DNA of 64,000 nt from CALBPI01 sp963922335 (GCA_963922335.1 CAWUIB010000009.1:117018-181017), one strand, 5' to 3'. Numbered from the stretch's first letter, positions 51,452-63,431 are shown. Numbers and translations are program-made. The notes: generated from the sequence alone by a model not told the origin.

Positions 51452-52639
51452 CTAGGCGCCCTCAATCAGACGGTTCACCACTTCAACAGTGCCATGTAAC
51501 GTGCGGTGCACAGGGCACTTGTCGGCGATTTCGACCATACGCGCTCGTTGTGCCTCGTCGAGATCGCCCGCGATTGCGATATCACGACGGAAGATCACCA
51601 CCTGATCGTCGCCGCGCCCTTTTTGCTCCCGCGTCACGGTCACTTTGACTTCATCGAGTGGCAGCGACTTGTGCCGCGCGTACATCTTGAGTGTCATGCT
51701 GGTGCAGGCGGCCAAAGAAGCGGTCATCAGTTCAACAGGGCTCGGTCCAAGATCAGCGCCCCCAACGCTTGCGGGTTCATCTGCGATCAACGTGTGCTCA
51801 CCCACATGAATGGGTGTTGTGAACCCGCTCGCATCGGTAATCGCAGTGATCTGATCGCGGTTGCGCTCAGTCTCTGATACGTCATCGAGATATCGACTCG
51901 CCCAGCCGGCTAGCACTGTGCCGGCGTAACCCGAGTCCGCTGCGTTGCTCAGAAGATGGTCGGCATGGTCCAGGCTGACAAAGCTTTTTGGATGCATTGC
52001 CGCCGAGAACAGCTGACTCGCGTTGTCTATGGTGACGGTGTCGTCGATGGGTGAGTGGAGAATCAGCAGAGCCTTGCGCAGCTTGTGTACCGTCTCAGCG
52101 AGCGGGTGTTTGCCGAGATCTTCGATGAATTCGCGTCTGATCGTGAAGGGCCGACCTGCGAGCTGAACCTCGGCAGATCCGTCGCGAATAATGTCGGCCT
52201 CGTGATCTGCAAACAAATGCGTCACGTGCTCCGGCGTTGCGGGCGACCCGATCGTCGCAACTGCCACCGCTGATTCGATTTCCAGGGATGCTTGTAGCAT
52301 TGCGGTGCCGCCGAGGCTATGACCGATCAGCACAGCGGGTGGCGACCCCTGTTCAGCCAGCCAATTCGCTGCATCAACCAGGTCAGAGACATTGTTACTG
52401 AATGTCGTCTGCGAAAACTCGCCGTCGCTGCTGCCCAGACCGGTGAAATCAAAACGCATCACCGAAATCCCAGCCGTGTTCAACGCATTGGCAATGTTGG
52501 TTGCCGCTTTGAGATTCTTGGTGCACGTGAAGCAATGGGCAAATAATGCCATTGCGCGTTCACCGCCTGGCGCACGGTCGATCAGACCCGCGAGCTTAAT
52601 ACCATCGCGATTGGTGAAATGAACAGGTTGGCTTGCCAT
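51452..52639 (-). CDS. Alpha/beta hydrolase fused to OsmC-like peroxidase domain
   Basis: A 395-residue protein in two parts. Residues 1-255 are an alpha/beta hydrolase with LFAHCFTCTKN, MRFDFTGLGSSDGEF, the nucleophile GHSLGG, a D in HSPIDDTV and H in SLDHADHLL. Residues 275-395 are OsmC/Ohr-like with PSPVELMTASLAACTSMTLKMYARHKSLPLDEVKV and a second Cys in DKCPVHRTL; these two Cys are the peroxidatic pair. The fusion is known in several bacteria and may deal with lipid or organic hydroperoxides. Neighbours give no clue. Confidence 0.93.
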   Translation of the reverse strand: MASQPVHFTNRDGIKLAGLIDRAPGGERAMALFAHCFTCTKNLKAATNIANALNTAGISVMRFDFTGLGSSDGEFSQTTFSNNVSDLVDAANWLAEQGSPPAVLIGHSLGGTAMLQASLEIESAVAVATIGSPATPEHVTHLFADHEADIIRDGSAEVQLAGRPFTIRREFIEDLGKHPLAETVHKLRKALLILHSPIDDTVTIDNASQLFSAAMHPKSFVSLDHADHLLSNAADSGYAGTVLAGWASRYLDDVSETERNRDQITAITDASGFTTPIHVGEHTLIADEPASVGGADLGPSPVELMTASLAACTSMTLKMYARHKSLPLDEVKVTVTREQKGRGDDQVVIFRRDIAIAGDLDEAQRARMVEIADKCPVHRTLHGTVEVVNRLIEGA

Positions 52640-52735
52640 GGGTGTGGTTCCTCGAGCGCTAGCGGGCTTTAGGGCATATACCCGGATTCGGCGTACTTTA
52701 TTGCAACGAATCGTGAATTGCGCGACCTTGGCGCG

Positions 52736-54109
52736 ATGGACTCATCGAGCGATACGATTGCAGCGAAAGCAACCGCTGCAGGACATGCCGGCATCGGCGT
52801 CGTACGCATATCCGGGCCAGCGACGGCAGCGATTGCGGAAGCGGTACTCGGGCGCTTGCCTCAGCCACGGCGTGCTGTCTTGAGCGATTTCCAGGATTCA
52901 TCGGGGCGCACCATCGACCAAGGGATCGCATTGTTTTTTCCTGGGCCGGCTTCCTACACAGGAGAGGATGTGCTGGAGCTGCAGGGACATGGTGGTCCGA
53001 TGGTGTTGGAGGCGCTCATGCAAGTGGTGCGGGACGCGGGTGCCCGTGATGCGCGCGCTGGCGAATTCTCGGAACGAGCATTTCTGAACGACAAGATGGA
53101 TCTTACTCAGGCCGAAGCGGTGGCTGACCTGATCGATAGCAGTTCGATGCAGGCAGCACGTGCAGCGATGCGTTCGCTGCAAGGCGCATTCTCGGAGGCC
53201 GTAACCACCCTGCGCCAGGAGCTGATCCTGTTACGAACTCACGTTGAGGCGGCCATTGACTTTCCTGAAGAGGAAATCGATTTTCTGGACGACGCTGCTT
53301 TGCGTGACAGGATTACTCAGGTTGACGTCATTTTCCGTAAGCTGATGTCGAGTGTCGAATCTGGCCGCAAACTGGCAGATGGCATTACCGTCGTGCTCGC
53401 CGGTGCGCCGAACGTTGGCAAGTCGAGCCTCTTGAACGCATTGCTCGGCGATGACACAGCAATCGTCACGGAGATTCCGGGAACGACTCGGGATTTGATC
53501 CGGGCTGATGCTGTTATCAACGGCGTCCCGGTGCATTTGACAGACACTGCCGGCGTTCGGGATACCTCCGATATCATTGAGCGCGAGGGCATCCGTCGCA
53601 GTTACGCGGCGGCCGCGACCGCTGACCATGTACTGGTGGTGGTGGATATTCGCTCGGACACCCTCGCCAGCGATGCGGCACACTTGCTGCGCGATCTTGA
53701 GACCGGTACGCCAGCAACGATCATTGCGAATAAGCTGGATTTGTCCGATGAGGCCGATACAACACCGAAGACCCTGATGGTGTTGGGTCGCGCGTTACCC
53801 GTGTTTGCGGTTTCTGCGCTTACGGGCGAAGGGGTCGACTCAGTCGCCTCATACCTCGCCAGCGAAGTTGCTGGCACCTCTGATGCTACAGAAGGGCAGT
53901 TCACGGCACGCCAACGGCACATGACACTCCTTGAGGCAGCACGTTCCCATTTCGATGATGGTGTTGCGGCGTTGGAATCAACGCGTGCCGGGGAGCTCTT
54001 GGCGGAAGAATTGCGACTGGCACAACAGGCACTCGATGGCATCACCGGGCGATTCACCAGCGATGATCTGCTCGGAGAAATCTTCTCGTCGTTTTGTATC
54101 GGTAAGTGA
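52736..54109 (+). CDS. mnmE: tRNA uridine-5-carboxymethylaminomethyl modification GTPase MnmE
   Basis: About 457 residues from ATG 52736. The N-terminal folate-binding domain (IAAKATAAGHAGIGVVRISG) and helical domain enclose the GTPase: G1 GAPNVGKSSLLN, G2/G3 IPGTTRDLI and DTAGVRD, and G4 NKLD. It ends with the diagnostic FCIGK. With MnmG (59033-60961) it modifies U34 in several tRNAs. Confidence 0.97.
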   Translation: MDSSSDTIAAKATAAGHAGIGVVRISGPATAAIAEAVLGRLPQPRRAVLSDFQDSSGRTIDQGIALFFPGPASYTGEDVLELQGHGGPMVLEALMQVVRDAGARDARAGEFSERAFLNDKMDLTQAEAVADLIDSSSMQAARAAMRSLQGAFSEAVTTLRQELILLRTHVEAAIDFPEEEIDFLDDAALRDRITQVDVIFRKLMSSVESGRKLADGITVVLAGAPNVGKSSLLNALLGDDTAIVTEIPGTTRDLIRADAVINGVPVHLTDTAGVRDTSDIIEREGIRRSYAAAATADHVLVVVDIRSDTLASDAAHLLRDLETGTPATIIANKLDLSDEADTTPKTLMVLGRALPVFAVSALTGEGVDSVASYLASEVAGTSDATEGQFTARQRHMTLLEAARSHFDDGVAALESTRAGELLAEELRLAQQALDGITGRFTSDDLLGEIFSSFCIGK

Positions 54110-54124
54110 AAGGTTTAGCGCTGT

Positions 54125-55306
54125 TCAGCGTTCGGGCTGATAATCCGACAAGCGCACAATGCCAGTAATCGAGCCCGGATCGGTTTCCTGATCGGTGGCA
54201 AGCACCTGATCCCGTCCTGCATGTTTGGCGCCGTACAATGCACGGTCTGCACGCGCCAGCAGATCGTCGATAGACTCTTGCGCTTCGTACGAAGCAACAC
54301 CGGCTGACACAGTCACCTTCAGTGCATGGTCGAATTCATATTCGCGGATGCTCCGCCAGATCCGGTCGGCACACTGAGTGGCGCCTTTCAGATCGGTCCC
54401 GGGTAGCGTAATGATGAACTCTTCACCACCGAAGCGTCCGAGCTCACGCCCACGCCCGCCGACGGGTGCCACCTCATCCAGAAGGCGCAATTCGCTTTTT
54501 ACGCGCTTTGCAATAGACGCCAACACCTGGTCGCCTTCAAGGTGACCGAATCGGTCATTGATCTTCTTGAAGTAATCGACATCGATAATGATGACGCTGA
54601 AGGTGCTCTGATCACGTTCCGCAGCAGTTCTGAGTTGCTCCAGAATTTCAATGATTAGACGGCGATTGAAAGCCTGGGTCAGGTGATCACGTTCGGCGAG
54701 TCGTGTGATATCCCGAATGGCCTGTTCCAGCTGGCTGTTGTGCGCCTTCATTTTTGCGCGCAATCGACCTACATGGTTACCAAAGTACGCGCACCACAAA
54801 AGCAGCCCAGAGCCGATTGCCGATCGCAGTGCAAGCTCGGCGTTCGTATATATCGGATGTCCGATGGTGACTTCATAGGTCGTCAGTGCCATGAGGGCGA
54901 CGAACCCTGTCAGCGCCAACAACGTGAATTCCCGTGCGTCCATATGGAACAGACCGAACATAATGCCGATGGGGATGAGTGCGAGCATCAGGTCTCGCCA
55001 CTGCGGTACGAAGTGCATGAACAGAACGAGCCATGAAAGACCGAGCGTGCACTGAACAAAAGTCAGTGAAGGGTCTTTCAGGCGCAGATTAATGCCGCTG
55101 GTGATCAGGAACGCGATTGCAGCGTTCGTGGTCAGTGCGCCGAGTCCAAGTACCCATAACGTTTCAGGCGCTACCGCCAACGCCCCGGCCCGATAGCCAC
55201 CGAGCGTGACCAGGGCGCACAGGACATACAAAATCAGCGCCATAGCAAAACGTGCAAGACGCAGACGCTGTTGTGCCGGTACACCGCGGTCAGAAGGCGA
55301 GATCAT
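54125..55306 (-). CDS. Membrane-bound diguanylate cyclase (GGDEF)
   Basis: A 393-residue protein with six hydrophobic segments in the first 200 residues and a GGDEF domain at about 215-375. The active-site motif is GGEEF (RFGGEEFIITL), and DHLTQAFNRR with IIDVDYFKKINDRFGHLEGD is intact, so it probably makes cyclic di-GMP. The RxxD inhibitory site is not present at the usual place. The membrane part shows no known sensor motif. It is convergent with mnmE. Confidence 0.92.
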   Translation of the reverse strand: MISPSDRGVPAQQRLRLARFAMALILYVLCALVTLGGYRAGALAVAPETLWVLGLGALTTNAAIAFLITSGINLRLKDPSLTFVQCTLGLSWLVLFMHFVPQWRDLMLALIPIGIMFGLFHMDAREFTLLALTGFVALMALTTYEVTIGHPIYTNAELALRSAIGSGLLLWCAYFGNHVGRLRAKMKAHNSQLEQAIRDITRLAERDHLTQAFNRRLIIEILEQLRTAAERDQSTFSVIIIDVDYFKKINDRFGHLEGDQVLASIAKRVKSELRLLDEVAPVGGRGRELGRFGGEEFIITLPGTDLKGATQCADRIWRSIREYEFDHALKVTVSAGVASYEAQESIDDLLARADRALYGAKHAGRDQVLATDQETDPGSITGIVRLSDYQPER

Positions 55307-55324
55307 CGCGCGAGCTTAAAGCTA

Positions 55325-55351
55325 AAGCCGGTCGCAAAACGCGTCCGGCTT
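55325..55351 (-). terminator. Hairpin after the ABC permease gene
   Basis: AAGCCGG and CCGGCTT form a perfect 7-bp stem in the 77-bp gap downstream of the ABC permease stop and ahead of the GGDEF gene. A short T-rich stretch follows on the minus strand. Confidence 0.45.
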
Positions 55352-55383
55352 CACGCTTTGTCAATAATCCGACGCTTTTTGCG

Positions 55384-56562
55384 CTACATCAGCAGCGATT
55401 CACGCTTGTAGAGCTGAACCGCGAGCAGTGTCAATATTCCGCCGATGATCAGCGAAGACAGCACCGATACTCCGATGTACAGCGGTTGCAGCGCTTCACC
55501 TTTGACAAGATCCAACAGCAAAAGATGCTGAGACATGCTGGGCACCAGCATCCACTCAAGACTCGGCTTAAGGTTCATAACGGCCGCGACCATGATCGGT
55601 AGTGTCGGCACAAGCATTGCGATGGTCGTGTAGCTCTGTGCTTCCTTGAAGCTCTTGGTGAAGGATGCAACCAGGGTGAGTAGCGCGGCGCCGATCAATG
55701 CGAAAGGTACCGTGACCACAAATGCGGTGATCACTTGTCTTGGGCCGAAGTTCACACTCATGCCGAGTTCCTGGAGCGGGATAAACCCGAGCACCAGAGA
55801 AAACGCGGTCAATGCGATCGCAAGTGACGCACACATAAAAAATATCGTCGCTGTCAATTTGCCCAGAAGCAGTGTGCCGCGACCGACAGGTAGCGTTAGC
55901 AATGGCTCGAGCGAGCCACGTTCTCTTTCGCCTGCGGTGGAGTCAATCGCGAGATACATACCGCCCGCAAGCATCGAGAACAGCAGGAAGTACGACAACA
56001 TGCCGAGCAGTAATGCCGCCCGGGTACTCGGTGTCGAGGTGTCGATTTCATTGATCGCGATGGGGCTTGCGAGCTGCGGGCTAACACCGCGCGCCAGCAG
56101 GCGCATCGTGCCGATTTGACCCGCATAGGCACCGATCATTCCACGGGCTCTGCGCGCTTGCCGTGAGGTTGAGTTATCCGAGTTGTCGAGCACCAGTGAG
56201 ACCCGTGCGGGTGTCGCTTCCGACCAGCTTTCACCAAAGTCCTCGCCAATAATGAGCACCATTGATTCTTCGCCGTTTTTTACCGCGTCGATCGCTGCCT
56301 CAGGGGCGAGCTCCAGGCGCTCAATCTCCGTGTCCTGTTGTTCGAGGAACGCAATAAGGTTCGGGGCGTTCATCGCACCAACGACAGCGAGCGGCAGAGG
56401 TTTCTCGGCAGCGCCCGTTGCTTGTTTCAGTGTGAGCGTCATTACTGCCGCAAAGATCACAGGTCCAAACAGGGGGCCGAACACCAGCGCAGACATCATG
56501 GTCCGGCGATCACGGAAGTTGTCGCGAATCTCTTTCAGGACAACGGTCAGGAAATGGCTCAT
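55384..56562 (-). CDS. ABC-2 type exporter permease (NatB-like)
   Basis: A 392-residue permease with an N-terminal helix, a periplasmic domain of about 160 residues, and five or six C-terminal membrane segments (LLGMLSYFLLFSMLAGGMYLAID, then the GERERGSLEPLLTLPVGRGTLLLGK loop typical of ABC-2 permeases). It resembles NatB of Na+ efflux pumps, but the substrate is unproven. It overlaps the ATPase gene by 4 nt. Confidence 0.9.
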   Translation of the reverse strand: MSHFLTVVLKEIRDNFRDRRTMMSALVFGPLFGPVIFAAVMTLTLKQATGAAEKPLPLAVVGAMNAPNLIAFLEQQDTEIERLELAPEAAIDAVKNGEESMVLIIGEDFGESWSEATPARVSLVLDNSDNSTSRQARRARGMIGAYAGQIGTMRLLARGVSPQLASPIAINEIDTSTPSTRAALLLGMLSYFLLFSMLAGGMYLAIDSTAGERERGSLEPLLTLPVGRGTLLLGKLTATIFFMCASLAIALTAFSLVLGFIPLQELGMSVNFGPRQVITAFVVTVPFALIGAALLTLVASFTKSFKEAQSYTTIAMLVPTLPIMVAAVMNLKPSLEWMLVPSMSQHLLLLDLVKGEALQPLYIGVSVLSSLIIGGILTLLAVQLYKRESLLM

Positions 56563-57290
56563 CGGCTGCCCTCCGTGTTAGAGATCGCTTTCACAAAGGC
56601 ATCCTCCAGGTCGTCGCAACCGGTGTTCTCACGAATCTGATCGGCGCTACCGACCATGGAAACCTGCCCGTTGGCGATGATGACAATGTCGTCACAGAGC
56701 GCGGCGACCTCTTGCATGATGTGTGAAGAGAACAGCACGCACTTGCCCTGCGCACGCAGTTTTCGAATGACCTCTCGCAGCCCACGGGTAGCCATCACGT
56801 CAAGCCCGTTGGTGGGTTCGTCGAGAATCACGTTGCGCGGTTCATGCACCAACGCACGCGCCAACGCGACTTTGGTTCGTTGGCCCTGGGAAAAACCCTT
56901 GGTGCGCCGATCGGCGAAGTCCTGAATCTCAAGCAAGTCGATGATGTTCTGGACGCGTTGCTCGCGTTGATCTTTCGGCACACCGTGCATCGCCGCGAAG
57001 TAGGCGATGTTCTCCCTAGCCGTGAGCTGTTGATACAGACCGGCGCCGTGCGGCAACGCGCCGAGATTCTTGCGCGCACCCAGCGGGTCTTGCATCACAT
57101 CGACGTTATCGATGGTGGCAGTGCCACGATCCGGTCGTATAGCCGTGTATAGCACCCGCATGGTGGTCGACTTACCGGCGCCGTTAGGGCCGAGCAACCC
57201 GGTAATTCTGCCATTGGGTGCCGAGAAGCTGACGTCCCGAACAGCTTCGACCTTGCCAAAAGATTTGGCGATATTGCTAACTGTAATCAT
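56559..57290 (-). CDS. ABC transporter ATPase (NatA-like)
   Basis: About 243 residues from ATG 57290. Walker A is LLGPNGAGKSTTMRVLY, the Q-loop and signature FSQGQRTKVALARALVHEP follow, and Walker B is VILDEPTNGLD, followed by the H-loop FSSHIMQEV. It drives the permease encoded just downstream. It begins 10 nt after the secreted hydrolase gene, so all three are probably one operon. Confidence 0.93.
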   Translation of the reverse strand: MITVSNIAKSFGKVEAVRDVSFSAPNGRITGLLGPNGAGKSTTMRVLYTAIRPDRGTATIDNVDVMQDPLGARKNLGALPHGAGLYQQLTARENIAYFAAMHGVPKDQREQRVQNIIDLLEIQDFADRRTKGFSQGQRTKVALARALVHEPRNVILDEPTNGLDVMATRGLREVIRKLRAQGKCVLFSSHIMQEVAALCDDIVIIANGQVSMVGSADQIRENTGCDDLEDAFVKAISNTEGSR

Positions 57291-57300
57291 GGTGCGATCC

Positions 57301-58758
57301 TCAAGGCGTCGGGCCGAGCGGCGATACAAAAAACGGCATCCCGCCAAGCTTGTCGACGCATGTTGCGTCGATCCCGGCAGGATCTGCTTCGGTGACGAAT
57401 TGCGCGATCAGTTTTGGCATGCAGCCAAGCCCGGAGATGATGTGGCCTTGCTCTGGCGCAACGATGTGCTTGGCGTTACTGAGATTGGCCAGCAGTTGCT
57501 CACCATTGCTTGGCGGTGTCACCGGATCAAACTCACCGGACAGGACGAGTACCGGCTTGTCGCTAACGAGTGGATCGTGGAAGTCGGCATCCATGGGACC
57601 CTGCGGCCACTCGGCACAGATGGCGAGCAGTAGATCGAGCGAATCAGCGCGCATGAAGGTGTCATCGATGTCGTCTGGACGATCTGCTTCCGTGAAGAAC
57701 GGCATGTCTTCGGCGCACACGACCGAGTTGTGCATACCACCGGCCATTTCTCCATCAAAGGCGTCCTGAATCAATAGCGCCTGCGAAGCGAGCAATCGGT
57801 AGTCTTCAGCAACTGCCTGCGAGAGCATCAACGGCAGGATCGCGCGCGTGGCCGGTGCGTAAATCGATAAGCGAATAACGCCGCCCAACGATAACGAGCT
57901 CAGAGGTACGGGTGTCAGCTCACCTGTTCTCGGATGGGCCGTGGTGTACTCGATGGTGGCTTCATCAAATCGTGCCTGAAGTGTCTCGACCATCGCCTGC
58001 ACATCGCCGAATTGCTCGAAGCACTCAGGGGTTCTCCGGCACCGCTCGTTAAGCGCCTGCAAACTGGCCTGTGCGTCGTTAGCAAGCATGGGCCCGAGGA
58101 GTTCCTCAGGTGGTGCGACACCGTCGACGATGACCGTGCGTGTGGATTCCGGGTATCGGCGAAGGTAGTGCAGCGCGACTCTGGTTCCGTATGAACCTCC
58201 CCAAAGATTCAACTGCTCGATGCCCAGCGCCTGGCGAACCTGGTCGAGATCATTAACCGCGATGCTGGTGGTGTAGAGCGCGGGGTCGCCCGGCAGCGCT
58301 GCAATGCATTCGCGAACTTCCTCAGCCACGAGCGAGAGGTCCCAATCGGCAACGAGATCGTCCTCGGTCGCTTCGCAAGTCATAAGATTTGAACGCCCTG
58401 TTCCGCGTTGGTCGACCAGAAGGATCGGATGCTTTTGGCGAATTTCCTCGAACATGCCTGGGTTCGCAAGGTAGGAGCTGATGGCGGACTGTCCCGGTCC
58501 ACCGGCGAGCATGACCAGCGGGTCTGGCGCTGGGTTCACGCTTAGTGCCGGTACCAGGGCAATCGATAAATCGATTTGGTTGCCGTTTGGTTCCTCGGGG
58601 TTCTCGGCGACCTGCAATGTCCCGCACTGCGCTTTGGCGGTGCTCATCGCGGGGCCGGCGTCAATCCGGCAAGGCTCGAGAATCAACTCGGCGTGCGTCG
58701 AAGCGCTGGCGATCCAGCCGACGCACACCATCAACAGTGCAAGAACCAGTCTTCGCAT
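57301..58758 (-). CDS. Secreted alpha/beta hydrolase with TAP-like C-terminus
   Basis: About 485 residues from ATG 58758, giving a signal peptide (MRRLVLALLMVCVGWIASAS); the frame extends to 58875 without good support. The hydrolase core has LAGGPGQSA, LLVDQRGTGRSN and nucleophile WGGSYGTRVA. The TAP-like end has VLVLSGEFDPVTPP and the His in APEQGHIISGLGC. Relatives are tripeptidyl or prolyl aminopeptidases, so peptide trimming in the periplasm is likely but unproven. Confidence 0.88.
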   Translation of the reverse strand: MRRLVLALLMVCVGWIASASTHAELILEPCRIDAGPAMSTAKAQCGTLQVAENPEEPNGNQIDLSIALVPALSVNPAPDPLVMLAGGPGQSAISSYLANPGMFEEIRQKHPILLVDQRGTGRSNLMTCEATEDDLVADWDLSLVAEEVRECIAALPGDPALYTTSIAVNDLDQVRQALGIEQLNLWGGSYGTRVALHYLRRYPESTRTVIVDGVAPPEELLGPMLANDAQASLQALNERCRRTPECFEQFGDVQAMVETLQARFDEATIEYTTAHPRTGELTPVPLSSLSLGGVIRLSIYAPATRAILPLMLSQAVAEDYRLLASQALLIQDAFDGEMAGGMHNSVVCAEDMPFFTEADRPDDIDDTFMRADSLDLLLAICAEWPQGPMDADFHDPLVSDKPVLVLSGEFDPVTPPSNGEQLLANLSNAKHIVAPEQGHIISGLGCMPKLIAQFVTEADPAGIDATCVDKLGGMPFFVSPLGPTP

Positions 58759-59032
58759 GCGTGTGTCCCATGAATTCGAAGTCGCGGCGAGTATGCATAA
58801 AAAAATTCGGAAAAACAGTGCTTTGTGGTCAATCGGCGAGATGTGGTGTGCTACAGACCAAACGTCTTTTCCCAATACTATCCTTATGCTAAGTCTCTGA
58901 TTAGCAATGTATTTAACCGAATTATCCTATTTCCACCGTTCTCTATAGTGGATTGACGCGGCATGTGCACTAGGTGTGCCGCGTTGTGCTGGTTACAATG
59001 CGCGGCTTCATTAATGTGACGACGCAACGCGC
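58759..59032. other. Largest gene-free gap, upstream of mnmG
   Basis: This 274-bp gap is AT-rich at about 58860-58935. It contains an inverted GCTAA/TTAGC (58888-58905), an inverted GCGGCA/TGCCGC (58958-58982), and a TTGACG element at 58953. Near-matches to DnaA boxes occur, but none is perfect. TACAAT at 58994-58999 could be the -10 of an mnmG promoter, though its -35 is poor. No small gene is evident. Confidence 0.45.
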
Positions 59033-60961
<1,929 letters not shown>

Positions 60962-60966
60962 CCTGC

Positions 60967-62511
60967 ATGTTCAGAAGCCTTCTTGTTCTCCTCATCGTCT
61001 TGTCTCTTGCGGGATGTGGCGGGGAAACCGATGTTGTACGAGACGTCTCGACACTGAATCGCGGGTTGTCTGCAGCGCCTGAATCACTCGATCCGCAGCT
61101 CGCGCGTAGCGTCCCGGCCCTCACCGTCTTGGCGGACGTATATGAAGGATTGCTGACGCGCGATGCCTCGGGTGTCTTGGTCGCCGGCGTCGCCAGTGAC
61201 TGGCGACTTAGCGACGACGGCTTGCGGTACGAGTTCACGATTGACCCTGCGGCTCGGTGGTCAGATGGCACGCCCGTGACGAGCGCCGATTTTGTTCGCG
61301 CGTGGCGGTTTCTTGTCGACCCAAAGAACGGAGCGTTCTACGGCGAGTTACTGACGGCGGTGACCGGATTCGATGAGATTCGACGCGGCGACTCGCCTGT
61401 CTCGGCTTTGGGTGTGACGGCGCCCAGGGATGATCAACTGATCGTCTCACTCACCGTTAATCAACCGGATTTTCTCGAACGCGTGGCTATGCCCGCACTG
61501 GCGCCTCGCGCAACGTCTACCGGTTTGTTCAACGGCGCCTACGTCGTCAAGAGCACAGATTTGTCAGAGATTGTGCTCGCACAAAACGGCGCGTACGCGT
61601 CACTGGCCGGTGACGCCTTTGCTACGGTGCGCTACCAGGTTTTTGAGCAGGAGCAGACGGAGCTGGTGGCATTTGAGAGCGGCGATCTCGACATCACGAG
61701 TCGCGTTCCGCGCAGTCTGTTGCGTGATCCGGGCAAGCTCGAATCGACGCTGCGTCGCACGCCGTACCTTGGCATTGTGTACCTCAACTTCAACCTGCGC
61801 GAACCGCTCGATGTACGGCTGCGTGAAGCGCTTTATCTGAGCGTCGATCGTGACGCGCTGGCGACGCAAATCGTTGGACGGGGCGAGCAGCCCGCATGGA
61901 CTATGGTGCCTGCCGGCACGCGTTTAGGGGACACCGCCTATCGTGGGCTTGAGCTCGATGTCGCGGCGCTGGATATTGATCGTCGGATTGAGCGTGCGCG
62001 CGAGTTGGTCGCGAATATGGAATCGTTGCCGGTTGTGCAGATCGACTACGCCAGCAACGATGAGAACCGGGTGGTTGCGGCGGCGTTGCAACAGATGTGG
62101 CAGACAGCACTGCCCGGTCTCGAGGTCAAACTGAACAATCAGGAATTTCGAGTCGTACTCTCGCAGGCGCGAGCGGGCAAGTTTCCCGGACTCGTGCGCA
62201 GCAGTTGGATCGCCGACTACAACGACCCGCAACAATTTCTGGAGTTATTTCGAAGTGGCGCCCCGGGGAATACCTCAGGATTCGCCAATCCCATGTTCGA
62301 CGTGCTCCTCGATCGAGCCGCCGCGGTGCGCGATCCGCAGAGCCGGCAACAGGCGTTGAATGAGGCGGAGTCGTTGCTGCATGAATCGTTCGTGGCAGTG
62401 CCGCTGTATACGATGGTCAGCAAACACCTCGTGCACCAACGGCTTATTGGCTGGGAAGACAATCCGCTCGACCTGCACCTGAGTCGCTACCTGCGGGTCG
62501 AGGCGAACTAA
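60967..62511 (+). CDS. oppA: Peptide ABC transporter binding lipoprotein (OppA family)
   Basis: A 514-residue protein with a lipobox (LSLAGC, Cys17). It has the solute-binding family 5 pattern: LNRGLSAAPESLDPQLAR, then VYEGLLTRDASGVLVAGVASDW, TPVTSADFVRAWRFLVDPKNGAFYG and SSWIADYNDPQQFLELF. It captures oligopeptides in the periplasm for the OppBC permeases that follow (2-nt gap). It begins 5 nt after mnmG. Confidence 0.93.
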   Translation: MFRSLLVLLIVLSLAGCGGETDVVRDVSTLNRGLSAAPESLDPQLARSVPALTVLADVYEGLLTRDASGVLVAGVASDWRLSDDGLRYEFTIDPAARWSDGTPVTSADFVRAWRFLVDPKNGAFYGELLTAVTGFDEIRRGDSPVSALGVTAPRDDQLIVSLTVNQPDFLERVAMPALAPRATSTGLFNGAYVVKSTDLSEIVLAQNGAYASLAGDAFATVRYQVFEQEQTELVAFESGDLDITSRVPRSLLRDPGKLESTLRRTPYLGIVYLNFNLREPLDVRLREALYLSVDRDALATQIVGRGEQPAWTMVPAGTRLGDTAYRGLELDVAALDIDRRIERARELVANMESLPVVQIDYASNDENRVVAAALQQMWQTALPGLEVKLNNQEFRVVLSQARAGKFPGLVRSSWIADYNDPQQFLELFRSGAPGNTSGFANPMFDVLLDRAAAVRDPQSRQQALNEAESLLHESFVAVPLYTMVSKHLVHQRLIGWEDNPLDLHLSRYLRVEAN

Positions 62512-62513
62512 CG

Positions 62514-63431
62514 ATGTTGCGCTTTGTTCTCTCGCGCCTGCTGAGCACGATACCCACACTGTTCCTCGTTATCGTGGTGGCGTTTGCGATGGTGCGTGCC
62601 GCACCCGGTGGGCCCTTCGACAGCGAACGCGCATTGCCGCCTGATATCGAGGCACGTATTGCGGCCGCTTACGGCCTCGACGCACCGCTCCATGAACAGT
62701 TCGTGCGTTATGTGGGCGGACTGCTGCAAGGCGATCTCGGTCCATCGTTTCGCTATCAGGGAACTACCGTTGCGGAGTTGATCGCTGGTGCGTTGCCTGT
62801 CTCTCTGATGGTCGGTGGGCTTGCGCTCATTATCGGTGTGGTACTAGGTGTCGCGGTCGGCACAACAGCAGCACTCAATCAGAACCGTTGGTCTGATCAT
62901 CTCTTGATGACCGTCTCTATGGCGGGTATTTCGATTCCGAACTTCGTCATCGCGCCGTTGTTGGTGCTCTTGTTCGCGATCAAGCTGCAATGGTTGCCGG
63001 CGAGCGGATTGCGTAGCGCCGGGAGTCTGGTGTTGCCGGTTTTTGCGTTGTCTTTGCCGATGGTCGCCTACATCGCTCGACTGATGCGTGCCAGCATGCT
63101 GGAAGTACTGAAGAGTCAGTTCATTCGTACAGCACGTGCACAGGGGTTACATCCGAATACGCTGGTGTTCCGCTATGCGCTCAAACCTTCGCTGATTCCA
63201 GTCGTGTCGTTTCTGGGTCCGGCGATTGCCGGTGTGTTAACGGGTTCTGTAGTGATCGAACAGGTCTTCAACCTACCGGGTCTCGGGCGCTTGTTTATTC
63301 AGGGCGCACTTAATCGCGACTACACGCTGGTGATGGGGCTCGTGATTCTGTACAGCACGGTGGTGATCGTCATGAATCTGGTCGTCGATCTGGTCTATGG
63401 CATTCTCGATCCGCGGGTTCGATACTCGTGA
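62514..63431 (+). CDS. oppB: Oligopeptide ABC transporter permease OppB
   Basis: A 305-residue permease of the OppB/DppB group: an N-terminal helix (FVLSRLLSTIPTLFLVIVVAF), then VRYVGGLLQGDLGPSFRYQG, and the EAA-type loop SQFIRTARAQGL with RYALKPSLIPVVSFLG. It ends GILDPRVRYS. Its stop overlaps the next start (GTGA). Confidence 0.95.
   Translation: MLRFVLSRLLSTIPTLFLVIVVAFAMVRAAPGGPFDSERALPPDIEARIAAAYGLDAPLHEQFVRYVGGLLQGDLGPSFRYQGTTVAELIAGALPVSLMVGGLALIIGVVLGVAVGTTAALNQNRWSDHLLMTVSMAGISIPNFVIAPLLVLLFAIKLQWLPASGLRSAGSLVLPVFALSLPMVAYIARLMRASMLEVLKSQFIRTARAQGLHPNTLVFRYALKPSLIPVVSFLGPAIAGVLTGSVVIEQVFNLPGLGRLFIQGALNRDYTLVMGLVILYSTVVIVMNLVVDLVYGILDPRVRYS

Noticed and set aside
58861..58935. TTATCC- and TTATGC-like sequences near mnmG as DnaA boxes.
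   Set aside because: Each has at least two mismatches to TTATCCACA, so they are too weak to call.
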